Source: Chloroflexota bacterium (lineage in GTDB: Bacteria > Chloroflexota > Dehalococcoidia > Lucifugimonadales > Lucifugimonadaceae). From it: 64,000 bases of DNA. The notes below the pieces were generated by a model. The model made no database searches. It saw only the letters and a list, made by a program, of their open reading frames with translations, and was not told the DNA's origin. Both the position numbers and the translations under genes were made by a program. Where the stretch lies: the NCBI GenBank assembly GCA_002721615.1, contig PBKW01000011.1:75211-139210 (forward strand), written 5' to 3'. This document shows, piece after piece, positions 31,082 through 41,116 of the stretch; within the stretch, counting starts at the first letter, position 1; each line of letters opens with the position of its first letter.

Positions 31082-31107
31082 TTTTTATCTCCAATTTGAC
31101 TATAATT

Positions 31108-32091
31108 TCAATTAATTTTTTCAAAAATTGAACTTATCCAATTTTTGTTATTTTTATACCAATTTACTGTCTTTTCTAGACCATCTTTTAAACTAGTACT
31201 AGGGTGCCATTTCAAAAGTGATTTAGCTTTATCTATATTGGCCCATGTATAATCTACATCCGCAAAATGTTTTGGAAGATATTCAATTTTTGGTTCTTTG
31301 TTAATTATTTCTTTTAATGTACTTAAAACTTTAATTACAGAATAAGGTTTTGATGAACCTAAGTTAAATATTTCAAATCCATCAATTTGGCTAGATTTTA
31401 TAATTCCATCACAAATATCTTTTACATATGTGAAATCTCTCTCTTGAAAACCATTTCCAAAAACATTTATAGGATAATCATTAATGATATTATGGATAAA
31501 TTTTAATATACTCATGTCTACTCTTCCAGCAGGACCATAAACAGTAAAAAATCTTAATGAAGATACATTCAAAGAAGAAATATTTGAATAATCTCTAGAA
31601 ATTTTTTCAGCAAACAATTTTGAAAATGCATATGGAGATTGAGGGATTTCTGATGTTTCATTTTCTACGAAAGGTATTCTCTTTTTTTGAGATCCATAAA
31701 CACTAGAGGAAGATGCTAAAACAAAAGATTCTCCGGAAAATTCTGTAGCTATATTCAACATATTAATAGTACCCATAATATTATTTTTGTAATAATTTTT
31801 TGGCTCCAGAACAGATTGTCTTACTCCTGCCAATCCTGCTAAATGATAAACTGTAGAAATTACTCCTGAAAAATTCGTTTCTTTTATTTTTTTATTTAAT
31901 TCTGCTTTATTAGTTATATCTACGTCTAAAAAATTAATCCCCTTAGCTTTTAATTGTTCGAGTCTCCAATTTTGAAGAACATTTCCTGAAGAAATCATGT
32001 TATCGATACCTAATACACTCAAATTATTATTTAACAACTCATTAGAAAGATGAAAACCAATAAAACCTGAACATCCTGTAACTATTATCAA
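31108..32091 (-). CDS. NAD-dependent epimerase/dehydratase (UDP-glucuronate epimerase-like)
   Basis: IIVTGCSGFIGFHLSNELL, SSSSVYGSQKKRIPF, SPYAFSKLFAEK, RFFTVYGPAGRVDMSILKF, ERDFTYVKDI. Confidence 0.9.
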   Translation of the reverse strand: MIIVTGCSGFIGFHLSNELLNNNLSVLGIDNMISSGNVLQNWRLEQLKAKGINFLDVDITNKAELNKKIKETNFSGVISTVYHLAGLAGVRQSVLEPKNYYKNNIMGTINMLNIATEFSGESFVLASSSSVYGSQKKRIPFVENETSEIPQSPYAFSKLFAEKISRDYSNISSLNVSSLRFFTVYGPAGRVDMSILKFIHNIINDYPINVFGNGFQERDFTYVKDICDGIIKSSQIDGFEIFNLGSSKPYSVIKVLSTLKEIINKEPKIEYLPKHFADVDYTWANIDKAKSLLKWHPSTSLKDGLEKTVNWYKNNKNWISSIFEKIN

Positions 32092-32164
32092 TATTTTTCC
32101 TTACTCAAAAAATTAGTTATTATTTATTATTACCTAGTTCAAAAAAAACACAAACATCTTAAAT

Positions 32165-32956
32165 ATGAATCAAAAAAAAATTTCAGCTGTTTCTTTCGAT
32201 TTGTGGGAAACTTTAATAAAAGATTCCTCTAGAATGGCTGAAAAAAGATCTGAATATAGAATTAATGAAATTTACGAAATTTTATCAAAAATCAACTCAA
32301 ATATTACCTTAGAAAACATAAAAAATTCATTGAATTATATAAGAGAAAGATGTACTCAAGACCATAATAAAGAATTAGATATAAATTTTGATGAAAGAGT
32401 AATTCAATTAATAGAAAAAATTTCTAATAAGGAAAAAATAAACCTTACAAAAAATATTCCCATTTCAATAGGAAAAATTATTGATGAAGCTTTTCTTAAA
32501 TTTCCACCTGAAATAATTCATGGAGCAGAAGAAGTAATTAAAAATATATACAAAAAAGGATACAAAATTTGCTTAATTTCTAATACTGGATTTACTTCTC
32601 CTAAAACATACAAGATATATTTGGAAAAAATTGGATTACTAAAATATTTTCAATTTATCTTGTTGTCTAATGAATTGGAAATGGCAAAACCTTCAAAGAA
32701 TATTTTTGAGATTGCAGTTAAAAAATTAAGTGTTCCTGCTCAAGAAATTCTTCATATAGGAGACAATTACACAGCAGATATCTTGGGATCAAAAAAATGC
32801 GAATTCAATTCTATTTGGATAGATAATGAATACAATGAAGTGTCACCTTGGTCACATAATGAATCTAAGCCCCAAAATAAAAATTTCACAATCAAAAACA
32901 TTACTGAAATCAATAATTTAATTAACTCTAATTCTAAAAAAATATCTGATAATTAA
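32165..32956 (+). CDS. HAD family hydrolase
   Basis: AVSFDLWETLIKDSSRM, ICLISNTGFTSPKTY, EMAKPSKNIFEIAVKKL, LHIGDNYTADILGSKK. Confidence 0.88.
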   Translation: MNQKKISAVSFDLWETLIKDSSRMAEKRSEYRINEIYEILSKINSNITLENIKNSLNYIRERCTQDHNKELDINFDERVIQLIEKISNKEKINLTKNIPISIGKIIDEAFLKFPPEIIHGAEEVIKNIYKKGYKICLISNTGFTSPKTYKIYLEKIGLLKYFQFILLSNELEMAKPSKNIFEIAVKKLSVPAQEILHIGDNYTADILGSKKCEFNSIWIDNEYNEVSPWSHNESKPQNKNFTIKNITEINNLINSNSKKISDN

Positions 32957-33598
32957 ATAAAAAAATAAAAATTCTAAAATGGATATTATTCCTATTGCAT
33001 AAGTAGCATCTCTAAAAAAATTCTCAGGAAACATCATAATTAAATAATCAGTTTTAGGATTCAAAATCCAAAGATCATTAGAAAAACTAATTTTATGAAA
33101 CAAAATAAAAAAATAATCAAAAAAAACTAAGAATATCCCCAAAATTCCTACTACTAAAAAAATACTAAACAACCCACTTAAAAATATTAAATTTAAGAAA
33201 GATTTTTTCCAGTATTTATCATAAAAAGATAATAAACAGGTGAAAATTATTAAAGAAAATCCTAAAATTAAACCTATCATATTCAAAAAATTGATTAGAT
33301 TTTTAACATCTTTCATATGTTCAATTTCTCTTTGATTAAATAAATATTTTTTCTCATTATTTACAGTAGCTTCAATTGATAAATATTCTTGATCATTATT
33401 AAAGTAATTTCTAATATTTTTACCTATTTCTCTCAAATTTTTTAAATCTATATTAGTACTTTCACTAATGTTGTATCTCCAAAAATCATATTCATAAATA
33501 AATGATGTTTTTATCACAATATCTGATGCAATAATTACTAAAAGTATAGGCACATTTATAACGAAAAATCCTTTAAAGATTAAAAGTAATACTTTCAT
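32918..33598 (-). CDS. DUF1461/TIGR01906-like integral membrane protein
   Basis: Several TM segments; luminal-type motif YLFNQREIEHMKDVKNLI resembles the TIGR01906 family; family assignment by recollection only. Confidence 0.6.
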   Translation of the reverse strand: MKVLLLIFKGFFVINVPILLVIIASDIVIKTSFIYEYDFWRYNISESTNIDLKNLREIGKNIRNYFNNDQEYLSIEATVNNEKKYLFNQREIEHMKDVKNLINFLNMIGLILGFSLIIFTCLLSFYDKYWKKSFLNLIFLSGLFSIFLVVGILGIFLVFFDYFFILFHKISFSNDLWILNPKTDYLIMMFPENFFRDATYAIGIISILEFLFFYLIIRYFFRIRVN

Positions 33599-33666
33599 AA
33601 AGTTAATTTTCTTGTAAACATATAAATATATTATTATTTTCCATAACTTAGGAGAAATTAAGTACT

Positions 33667-34326
33667 ATGTCTAGAGATTTCGAAAAATTAATCAAAGTTA
33701 TAGAAACATTAAGAAGTCCTAGCGGATGTCCTTGGGATAAAAAACAAACTCATGACTCATTAAAAACTTTATTGATTGAAGAAGTATATGAATTAGTATC
33801 TGCAATAGAAGAAAATGATACAGAAAAAATAGTTGAAGAATTAGGAGATATAATGATTCACATCATTTTTCATGCAGATATAGGCAGAAAAGAAAAAAGT
33901 TTTTTATTAAATGAAATCTTAGAAAAAGCTACCTTAAAACTTAAAAGAAGACATCCACATATTTTTTCTTCAACAAAAAGTAAATTAAATCTAGATGAAG
34001 TTAATAAACAGTGGGATAAAATTAAACTAGAAGAAAACGAAGATTCTCTCTCTTTGATAAAAAATATACCTAACCATCTCCCATCATTATTAAAATCATC
34101 AAATTTATATTCAAGAGCAAAGAAACTTAGTTTAATCAAAAAACAAAGAATCCCTCAAACAATTACTTTTGAATTAAAATCTAAAAATAAAATATCTAAA
34201 AAAGAAATTTCAGAAAAATTATTTGATCTAGTTTCAAGCCTTAAAGAACTGGGATTAAATGCTGAAGAAATACTTAGGGAACATAATAATTCAGTAATAA
34301 AAAAAATTACATCAAATAAAGATTAG
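33667..34326 (+). CDS. mazG: MazG family nucleoside triphosphate pyrophosphohydrolase
   Basis: LRSPSGCPWDKKQTHDSLKTLLIEEVYELVSAIEENDTEKIVEELGDIMIHIIFHADIG, RRHPHIF. Confidence 0.95.
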   Translation: MSRDFEKLIKVIETLRSPSGCPWDKKQTHDSLKTLLIEEVYELVSAIEENDTEKIVEELGDIMIHIIFHADIGRKEKSFLLNEILEKATLKLKRRHPHIFSSTKSKLNLDEVNKQWDKIKLEENEDSLSLIKNIPNHLPSLLKSSNLYSRAKKLSLIKKQRIPQTITFELKSKNKISKKEISEKLFDLVSSLKELGLNAEEILREHNNSVIKKITSNKD

Positions 34327-34364
34327 ACAAACTAAAATAATTTAAACAAAATAAATATACAAAT

Positions 34365-35681
34365 ATGTTGAACGAAGATATAAAAAACATACTCCCAATG
34401 ACTTCTCAAGTTAATGATGAAGGTATCTTAGAAATTGGAGGATGTAACTTAGAGGAAATTTCAAATTACTACGGTACACCTCTTTACATATATGATGAAA
34501 ATACCATTAGAAACATCTGCAAAGAATTCGTTAATGAATTCAAAGAATCTTACCCTAATTCTCATATTTCTTATTCATCAAAAGCATTTTCTAGTCCATA
34601 TCTTACAAAGATTTTAGAAGAAGAAAATCTAGGCATAGATGTTGTCTCAGGAGGAGAATTATCTGTACTTCAACATTCCAAATTCCCTTCAAATAAAGTT
34701 AATTTTCATGGTAATAACAAATCATATGAAGAACTAAAACAATCTGTAGATTGGAATATAGAAACAATTACATTAGATAGTTTCGATGAAATTTCTTTAT
34801 TAAATAAAATAGCTTCAGAATTATCAAAAAATCAAAAGGTTTTGATCAGAGTATCTCCTAGCGTAGATCCTAAAACTCATATTTTGACTACTACTGGAAC
34901 GCTAGACTCTAAATTCGGATTTCCTATTGAAACAGGACAAGCCGAAGAAGCAATCAAATTAACTACAAAAATGTCTAACCTAGATTTACAAGGAATTCAT
35001 TTTCATCTTGGTTCTCCTATTTTTGAAACAGAACCTTATGTGTTGGCAATAAATTACGTATTAGAATTTGCTCATCAACAGAGAAAGAATGGTTTAAACT
35101 TAAAAATTTTTAACCCTGGTGGAGGCTTTGCAGTTTCTTACACATCAATGGATAAAACTCCTCCTACTGTTAAAGAATATGCAAATGCCATATCTGAAAC
35201 CATTATCAAAAAATGTGATGAACTTTCATTGCCTAAGCCACATCTAATTGTAGAACCTGGAAGATCTATAGTAGCAAGATCAGGAGTAGCAATTTATAAA
35301 ATAGGGAGCATAAAAAATATTCCTGGAGTAAGAAAATATGTAAGTATAGATGGAGGAATGGGAGATAATATTAGACCTGCTCTATATCAATCAAAATATT
35401 CTATATTTCATGTAACTAGAATTTTAGAAAAACCTACAGAAAAAGTTACAGTAGTAGGAAAATTTTGTGAATCAGGAGATATTTTATCTAATGAAAGCCT
35501 TCTTCCTAAATTAAAATACGGTGATTTGATTATTTCAGCTACATCTGGGGCATATAATATTGCTATGTCTAGCAATTATAATATGTACTGCAGACCTACT
35601 ATAATAATAGTTAACAATGGAAATCATAAAGTTATTAAAAGAAGAGAAACTCATGAAGATTTACTTTCTCATTTTGTTTAA
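34365..35681 (+). CDS. lysA: Diaminopimelate decarboxylase
   Basis: YGTPLYIYDENTIRN, SYSSKAFSSPYLTKILEEENLGIDVVSGGEL, GIHFHLGSPIFETEPY, FNPGGGFAVSY, VEPGRSIVARSG, CESGDIL. Confidence 0.94.
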   Translation: MLNEDIKNILPMTSQVNDEGILEIGGCNLEEISNYYGTPLYIYDENTIRNICKEFVNEFKESYPNSHISYSSKAFSSPYLTKILEEENLGIDVVSGGELSVLQHSKFPSNKVNFHGNNKSYEELKQSVDWNIETITLDSFDEISLLNKIASELSKNQKVLIRVSPSVDPKTHILTTTGTLDSKFGFPIETGQAEEAIKLTTKMSNLDLQGIHFHLGSPIFETEPYVLAINYVLEFAHQQRKNGLNLKIFNPGGGFAVSYTSMDKTPPTVKEYANAISETIIKKCDELSLPKPHLIVEPGRSIVARSGVAIYKIGSIKNIPGVRKYVSIDGGMGDNIRPALYQSKYSIFHVTRILEKPTEKVTVVGKFCESGDILSNESLLPKLKYGDLIISATSGAYNIAMSSNYNMYCRPTIIIVNNGNHKVIKRRETHEDLLSHFV

Positions 35682-35703
35682 CCTTTTTATTCTGGAGGTT
35701 TAA

Positions 35704-36774
35704 ATTAGTTCTTGGCAAACATTAGGTTATCCTGAAGTAATTAACAGTCTTAAAGAAGTCTGTAAATCTGATTATTTTCCTAATTCAATTATTATTTCTG
35801 GACCAGAAAATTCGGGTAAAACTACTCTAGCGTTAGATATATCCAAGGAAATCAACTGTAAAGGTGAAAAAGGATTAAATGATTGTTCATGTGACCAATG
35901 TAAAAGGATTAATTCTAATAATCACCCTGATGTATTGATTATTAACAAAGAATCAGTTTGCTCAAACCCTAAAAAAAATGATGGAAGAGAATGTTGTGGC
36001 CCAACCACAAAACAAACTGTAATTTCAATATGTGTTGTTAGAGATTTAATATTAGGAAAATCTCAAGTAAAACCTTTCTACGGAAATCACCAAGTTATTA
36101 TCGTAAAAGACTCCCATTTATTAAGAAAAGAATCAATTGATCAATTATTAAAAATTTTAGAAGAAGGATCTCCAAATTTTTTACTAATTATATTAGTGGA
36201 ATCTTTAGACTCCTTACCTTTAACAATCAAATCAAGATGTCAAACTTATAAACTTTTCCCTCTACCTTCTAAAAACATAGAAAATCTATTGGAAATGACA
36301 TATCCAGAAAAAAATGAAGATCTTAGTACAATAGCAAAACTGTCACAAGGCTGTTTTGGAAAAGCTGTAGATATTATTGAAAATCCAATAATCCTCGATT
36401 ATCAAAATCAAACTATAGAAAGAATATTAAGTTTGTTGGGAAAACCTTTATCAAAACAATTAGAATATTCTCAAAAATTATCTGGGCAATATAAAAAAAA
36501 TAAAGATTCAGTAATAAATGAATTAGATTGCTGGTCAAATTGGTGTAGAGATATTTTAATGATTCAAACAAATCAAAATCATCAAATTATCTACTCTAAA
36601 TATCTTGATGAAACCAAAAAAATTGCTTCCATAATTCCTATTTCCAAAACTCTTAATTTATTAAATTATATTTCCTCTTCAAAAAAAACATTAAATATGA
36701 ATGTAAATCCGTTAATAATTTTTGACATATTTGTAAAGCAAATTCCAAAAAGTATTCAAATAAACCTAAATTAG
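35704..36774 (+). CDS. holB: DNA polymerase III delta' subunit, probable AUU start codon
   Basis: Track ORF starts at an internal TTG (35935). Same frame upstream reads [I/M]SSWQTLGYPEVINSLKEVCKSDYFPNSIIISGPENSGKTTLALDISKEINCKG...CSCDQCKRINSNNHPD, with Walker A and zinc module. ATT at 35704-35706 directly follows an in-frame TAA; GGAGG lies 5 nt upstream. Downstream: VIIVKDSHLLRKESIDQLLKILEEGSPNFLLIILVESLDSLPLTIKSRCQ. Confidence 0.88.
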   Translation: MSSWQTLGYPEVINSLKEVCKSDYFPNSIIISGPENSGKTTLALDISKEINCKGEKGLNDCSCDQCKRINSNNHPDVLIINKESVCSNPKKNDGRECCGPTTKQTVISICVVRDLILGKSQVKPFYGNHQVIIVKDSHLLRKESIDQLLKILEEGSPNFLLIILVESLDSLPLTIKSRCQTYKLFPLPSKNIENLLEMTYPEKNEDLSTIAKLSQGCFGKAVDIIENPIILDYQNQTIERILSLLGKPLSKQLEYSQKLSGQYKKNKDSVINELDCWSNWCRDILMIQTNQNHQIIYSKYLDETKKIASIIPISKTLNLLNYISSSKKTLNMNVNPLIIFDIFVKQIPKSIQINLN

Positions 36775-36786
36775 AAAAATAAATTT

Positions 36787-37443
36787 ATGATAATTACAAT
36801 AGACGGCCCTGCCGGAGTAGGAAAAACAACAGTAGGGAAATTAACAGCAGAAAAACTAGGAATGGGATTCTTAGATACAGGAATAATGTATAGAGCTCTA
36901 ACTTGGTTTCTAATAAATAAGAATCTTGAGGATGATTCTATTGATAAAATAAAATCTCATTTAGAAAACTTGAATTTTGATTTAAATATTACAAATATAG
37001 ATTTTACAACAGTATCAATAAATAAAATTAACGTTACAAAGCTACTAAATTCCCCTGAAGTAGAAAAATATGTATCTAAAATATCAAGTTTTAAAGAAGT
37101 TAGAGAAATAATGGTAAAGAAACAAAGAGAGATTGTGTATGATTCTTCTAGTGTAGTAGTAGGAAGAGATATAGGAACTATAGTATTGCCAAATGCAAGA
37201 TCAAAATTCTACTTAACTGCATCAGCAGAAGAAAGAGCTAAAAGAAGATTTTCACAAAATTCAGAAAAGGTTCCCTACCCTAAAGTACTTAAAGAGCTAA
37301 AAGAAAGAGATAATTCAGACATGTCGAGAAAATATTCCCCTTTAAAAGTTCCTCAAAATGCCTTAATAATAGATACAGAGAAAAAAAATATTCATCAAGT
37401 TTCCGATGAAATAATTGAAAAAATTAATTATGAGTCTTCTTAA
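36787..37443 (+). CDS. cmk: Cytidylate kinase
   Basis: IITIDGPAGVGKTTVGKLTAEKLGMGFLDTGIMYRALTW, VVVGRDIGTIVLPNA, RDNSDMSRKYSPLK. Confidence 0.95.
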   Translation: MIITIDGPAGVGKTTVGKLTAEKLGMGFLDTGIMYRALTWFLINKNLEDDSIDKIKSHLENLNFDLNITNIDFTTVSINKINVTKLLNSPEVEKYVSKISSFKEVREIMVKKQREIVYDSSSVVVGRDIGTIVLPNARSKFYLTASAEERAKRRFSQNSEKVPYPKVLKELKERDNSDMSRKYSPLKVPQNALIIDTEKKNIHQVSDEIIEKINYESS

Positions 37444-38119
37444 TAAAGCTTGCAATATTGGATTACGTCAAACTCTTAAAATATTTACTACATCATATAG
37501 AGTTGAAAATTTAACCAATGTGCCTAAAAAGAATCCCCTGATTATAGTAAGTAACCATTTGGCAAATATTGACCCAGGAATATTATCAGCAAGTATTAAT
37601 AGAAGACTGTATTTCGCAGCTAAATCAGAGTTATTTAAAAATCCAATAATTAAAATATTACTAAATTCTTATGGTGCTATCCCATTAAGAAGAGGAAAAG
37701 CTGACTTAAATGCATTTAAGTCAATTCTTAAAATTTTATCCAAACCTAATGGAACTATGGTTATATTCCCTGAAGGGCATAGAAGTAAAGGAAATTTATT
37801 AAAAGCTAAAACTGGAATAGCTAAGATAGCTCTTCACAGTCAAGCAACACTTTTACCAGTTAGTATTACTGGAACAAATCATCTCACTTCTGTATTTAGA
37901 GTACTAAAACCTACTGGATCTATAAAAATAAAATGTGGAAAACCTTTTATATTAAAAAAAGGATTATCCTATAATAATAAATCTGAATTGGAAGGAGTTA
38001 CAAGTGAAATAATGTTTAGGATTGCTAATTTACTCCCCCAAGATTATAGAGGATTTTATAATAAAGAAAATAAATTTGAATTCACAAAAAATTTATATAA
38101 CAGTAACAAGGAAAATTGA
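37430..38119 (+). CDS. plsC: 1-acyl-sn-glycerol-3-phosphate acyltransferase
   Basis: IVSNHLANIDPGI, GAIPLRRGKADLNAFKSIL, VIFPEGHRSKGNLLKAKTGIAKIAL. Start placed at ATG 37430 (MSLLNKAC), overlapping the cmk end. Confidence 0.9.
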   Translation: MSLLNKACNIGLRQTLKIFTTSYRVENLTNVPKKNPLIIVSNHLANIDPGILSASINRRLYFAAKSELFKNPIIKILLNSYGAIPLRRGKADLNAFKSILKILSKPNGTMVIFPEGHRSKGNLLKAKTGIAKIALHSQATLLPVSITGTNHLTSVFRVLKPTGSIKIKCGKPFILKKGLSYNNKSELEGVTSEIMFRIANLLPQDYRGFYNKENKFEFTKNLYNSNKEN

Positions 38120-39961
38120 ATGTGTGGAATTTTTGCATATGTGGGTGATAAACCTGCAGTTCAATCTCTTATAGAAGGAATAAAAAAGCTTGAATATAGA
38201 GGTTACGATAGTGTAGGAATTTCTACTATTGAAAATAAAGATAAAATAGTTATCCATAAAGTAGTAGGCAATACAAAGAAATTAAAAGCTAAATTATCTA
38301 ATGAAACTTTAAAAGGAAATATAGGAATAGCTCATACTCGTTGGGCTACACACGGGAAAATTTCTGAAGCAAATGCACACCCTCACATCAGCCAAAATTC
38401 TGATGTGGTCATTTCTCATAATGGGATTATAGAAAATTACTTACAATTAAAACAAGAGTTATTAAATGCAAATTTTATTTTCAAATCTGAAACAGACAGT
38501 GAAATTATTTCACATTTAATTTCTAAATATCTAAATGAAGGTTCTTCTTTAGAATCTTCAATTTATAAATTAACTCAACAAATCCAAGGAGCCTCTTCAA
38601 TTGTTGGTTTTTCTATCAAAGATCCAGAAACATTATTTGCTTTAAAAATAGGTAATTCAGGCGGATTGTTAGTAAGTAATTCAGAAAAATTTTCATTAGT
38701 TTCTAGCGACACGATTCCTTTAAGTGGAAATACAAATAAATTCATCGCACTAGAAAATGGTGATATAGCATTAATAAAGAAAAATAAAATCTCTATTTCA
38801 AATAACAAAAAAAATATCTCACCTGTTTATCATCATTTAACTAATAAAAAAGAAAAAATTTCAAAATTTTCATTCAACTATTTTATGGAAAAAGAAATAT
38901 ATGACCAAAGTGAAACTTCATTATATTCATTAAAGGATAGAGTCAATTTCGAAAATTCTACTATAAGATTTCATGAGCTGGAAAAACATATAAAAAAACT
39001 TCAGAAAATTAATAGAATTATATTAATTGGAATGGGTAGTAGTTTTAATGCATGTATGGTTGGAGCAAAATACTTTGAATCTATAACAAAAATTTCCTCT
39101 ATTGCAGAAAATTCCTCTGAATTCCTTTATAGCGAAAAAATGATCTCTAAAAATGATCTAATTATTGCTATTACACAATCAGGTGAAACTGCAGAAACTA
39201 TAAGATGTATAGAAAAATCCAAAGAGCATGGATGTTTCACAATATCTATAGTTGAACAAGAAATTTCACAAGCTAGTAGAATTTCAGATGTGTGTATCCC
39301 ATTAAATTGTGGACAAGAACTTTCAGTTGCAGCAACAAAAACATTTACAAGTTCATTAATTGTACTTTATATATTATCTTTATTTTTTTCATCGGAATTT
39401 CATAATCTTCCTAGAAAAGACATCGAAAGTCTTATAACTAATTTAAACCAATTACCAAGATTGATAGGAGAAATAATTCAAAATCAACCTCTATATAAAA
39501 AAATCTCTGAAAAAATAAGCTCAAGTAATCATCTTCTTTATCTAGGTAGAGATAATATGCTACCAATAGCATCTGAAGGCGCATTAAAAATGAAAGAGAT
39601 TAGTTATTTACATGCTGAATCTTATCCTGCAGGAGAAATGAAACATGGAGTTAATGCATTAATAGGGCCCTCTATGCCTACAATAATGTTAGCTCCATCC
39701 GGAAAGTTACACTCAAAAATGATTAATTCAATTAATGAAATATTATCTAGAGATGGAGAAGTGATAGCACTAATATCTGAAGAAGATAAATTAATACCTA
39801 CTTTAATAGATAAATATCTTGTATTACCAAACCTAGATGAATACCTTAACCCTATACTGTTTTCAATCCCATTACAGTTAATAGCATTCCATACATCTAT
39901 CATTAAAAATTTAAACCCAGATAGACCTAGAAATTTAGCAAAAACAGTTACCGTGGAATGA
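38120..39961 (+). CDS. glmS: Glutamine--fructose-6-phosphate aminotransferase (isomerizing)
   Basis: MCGIFAYVGDKPAVQSLIEGIKKLEYRGYDSVGIST, AHTRWATHGKISEANAHPH, SQSGETAETIR-like motif, C-terminal DRPRNLAKTVTVE. Confidence 0.97.
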   Translation: MCGIFAYVGDKPAVQSLIEGIKKLEYRGYDSVGISTIENKDKIVIHKVVGNTKKLKAKLSNETLKGNIGIAHTRWATHGKISEANAHPHISQNSDVVISHNGIIENYLQLKQELLNANFIFKSETDSEIISHLISKYLNEGSSLESSIYKLTQQIQGASSIVGFSIKDPETLFALKIGNSGGLLVSNSEKFSLVSSDTIPLSGNTNKFIALENGDIALIKKNKISISNNKKNISPVYHHLTNKKEKISKFSFNYFMEKEIYDQSETSLYSLKDRVNFENSTIRFHELEKHIKKLQKINRIILIGMGSSFNACMVGAKYFESITKISSIAENSSEFLYSEKMISKNDLIIAITQSGETAETIRCIEKSKEHGCFTISIVEQEISQASRISDVCIPLNCGQELSVAATKTFTSSLIVLYILSLFFSSEFHNLPRKDIESLITNLNQLPRLIGEIIQNQPLYKKISEKISSSNHLLYLGRDNMLPIASEGALKMKEISYLHAESYPAGEMKHGVNALIGPSMPTIMLAPSGKLHSKMINSINEILSRDGEVIALISEEDKLIPTLIDKYLVLPNLDEYLNPILFSIPLQLIAFHTSIIKNLNPDRPRNLAKTVTVE

Positions 39962-39964
39962 GAA

Positions 39965-41071
39965 ATGAGCAAAGAAAAAATTAAAAATTTAAATGAAATT
40001 ATAAGAGAAATTTCAAATCAAAATTCTAAAAATGAAAAATTGCTTTCTCCTTTAGCAATGACAACAGAAAAGTCTAAAGGAAGATTAAATCATGAAGAAT
40101 CTAACAATTTACGTTCTCCTTATCAAATAGACAGAGATAGAATAATTCATACTAATGCTTTTAGAAGACTAAAACATAAAAGCCAAGTTTTTATAGCTCC
40201 CTTAGGTGATCATTATGTCACTAGGTTAACTCATACTATTGAAGTGTCTCAGATAGGAAGGACAATAGCTCGAGCACTTAATTTAAATGAAGATTTAGTA
40301 GAAGCAACATCTTTAGGTCATGATTTAGGACATTCTCCATTTGGTCATATAGGAGAAAGTATATTAAATGAACTTAATTCTGAAGGTTTTCATCATAGTA
40401 AACAAAGTGTAAGAATAGTAGAAATTCTTGAAAAAAACGGATCAGGTTTAAATCTTACATTTGAAGTTATTGATGGCATAAAACACCACTCAAAACCTCA
40501 AGGAGATTATATGAAACCCGAATTAGTTAAAAACCTATCTCTTGAAGCTCAGATAGTAAGACTTTCTGATTCAATAGCTTATTTAGCACATGATATTAAC
40601 GATGCAATAAGAGCAAAAATGATTACTAATAATGATCTTCCAGAAAGAACTAAAAAACATTTAGGTTTGAAGCATAGTGAAAGGCTCAATAATATTATCA
40701 CTGACGTAATTATTAGTTCTTGGGACTGCAGAGGTAACATTTCTTCTAGTAAGACTAATAATCCTTGGATAAGAATGTCTCCAAAGGTAACTGAAATTAT
40801 CACAGATTTGAGAAATTTTATGTTTGAAAAAATTTATCTACCAATAGGAATAACAAAAGAAGGAAAAATATCTAAAGAAATAGTAAAAATATTATTTGAT
40901 TATTACATCAAAAATATTCATTTAGTCCCTAATTATATTAAATCCCTTTCAAACTCTTCAGACAGAATTGTAACTGACTACGTGTGTGGTATGACTGATC
41001 TTTTTGCCCTAAGAACTGCTGAAGAGCTAAAACCTGGCCTTACAACAAATATGTTTGATGGAAGATTATAG
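39965..41071 (+). CDS. dgt: dGTPase-like HD-domain protein
   Basis: RSPYQIDRDRIIHTNAFRRLKHKSQVF, YVTRLTHTIEVSQIGRTIARALNLNEDLVEATSLGHDLGHSPFGH. Confidence 0.92.
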   Translation: MSKEKIKNLNEIIREISNQNSKNEKLLSPLAMTTEKSKGRLNHEESNNLRSPYQIDRDRIIHTNAFRRLKHKSQVFIAPLGDHYVTRLTHTIEVSQIGRTIARALNLNEDLVEATSLGHDLGHSPFGHIGESILNELNSEGFHHSKQSVRIVEILEKNGSGLNLTFEVIDGIKHHSKPQGDYMKPELVKNLSLEAQIVRLSDSIAYLAHDINDAIRAKMITNNDLPERTKKHLGLKHSERLNNIITDVIISSWDCRGNISSSKTNNPWIRMSPKVTEIITDLRNFMFEKIYLPIGITKEGKISKEIVKILFDYYIKNIHLVPNYIKSLSNSSDRIVTDYVCGMTDLFALRTAEELKPGLTTNMFDGRL

Positions 41072-41116
41072 GTCAGATAATATATAATTAATATTTCTGT
41101 ATCATTCATTTTTATT

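Noticed and set aside
39622-39972. 116-aa antisense ORF opposite glmS
   Set aside because: Shadow ORF within conserved glmS; no independent support.
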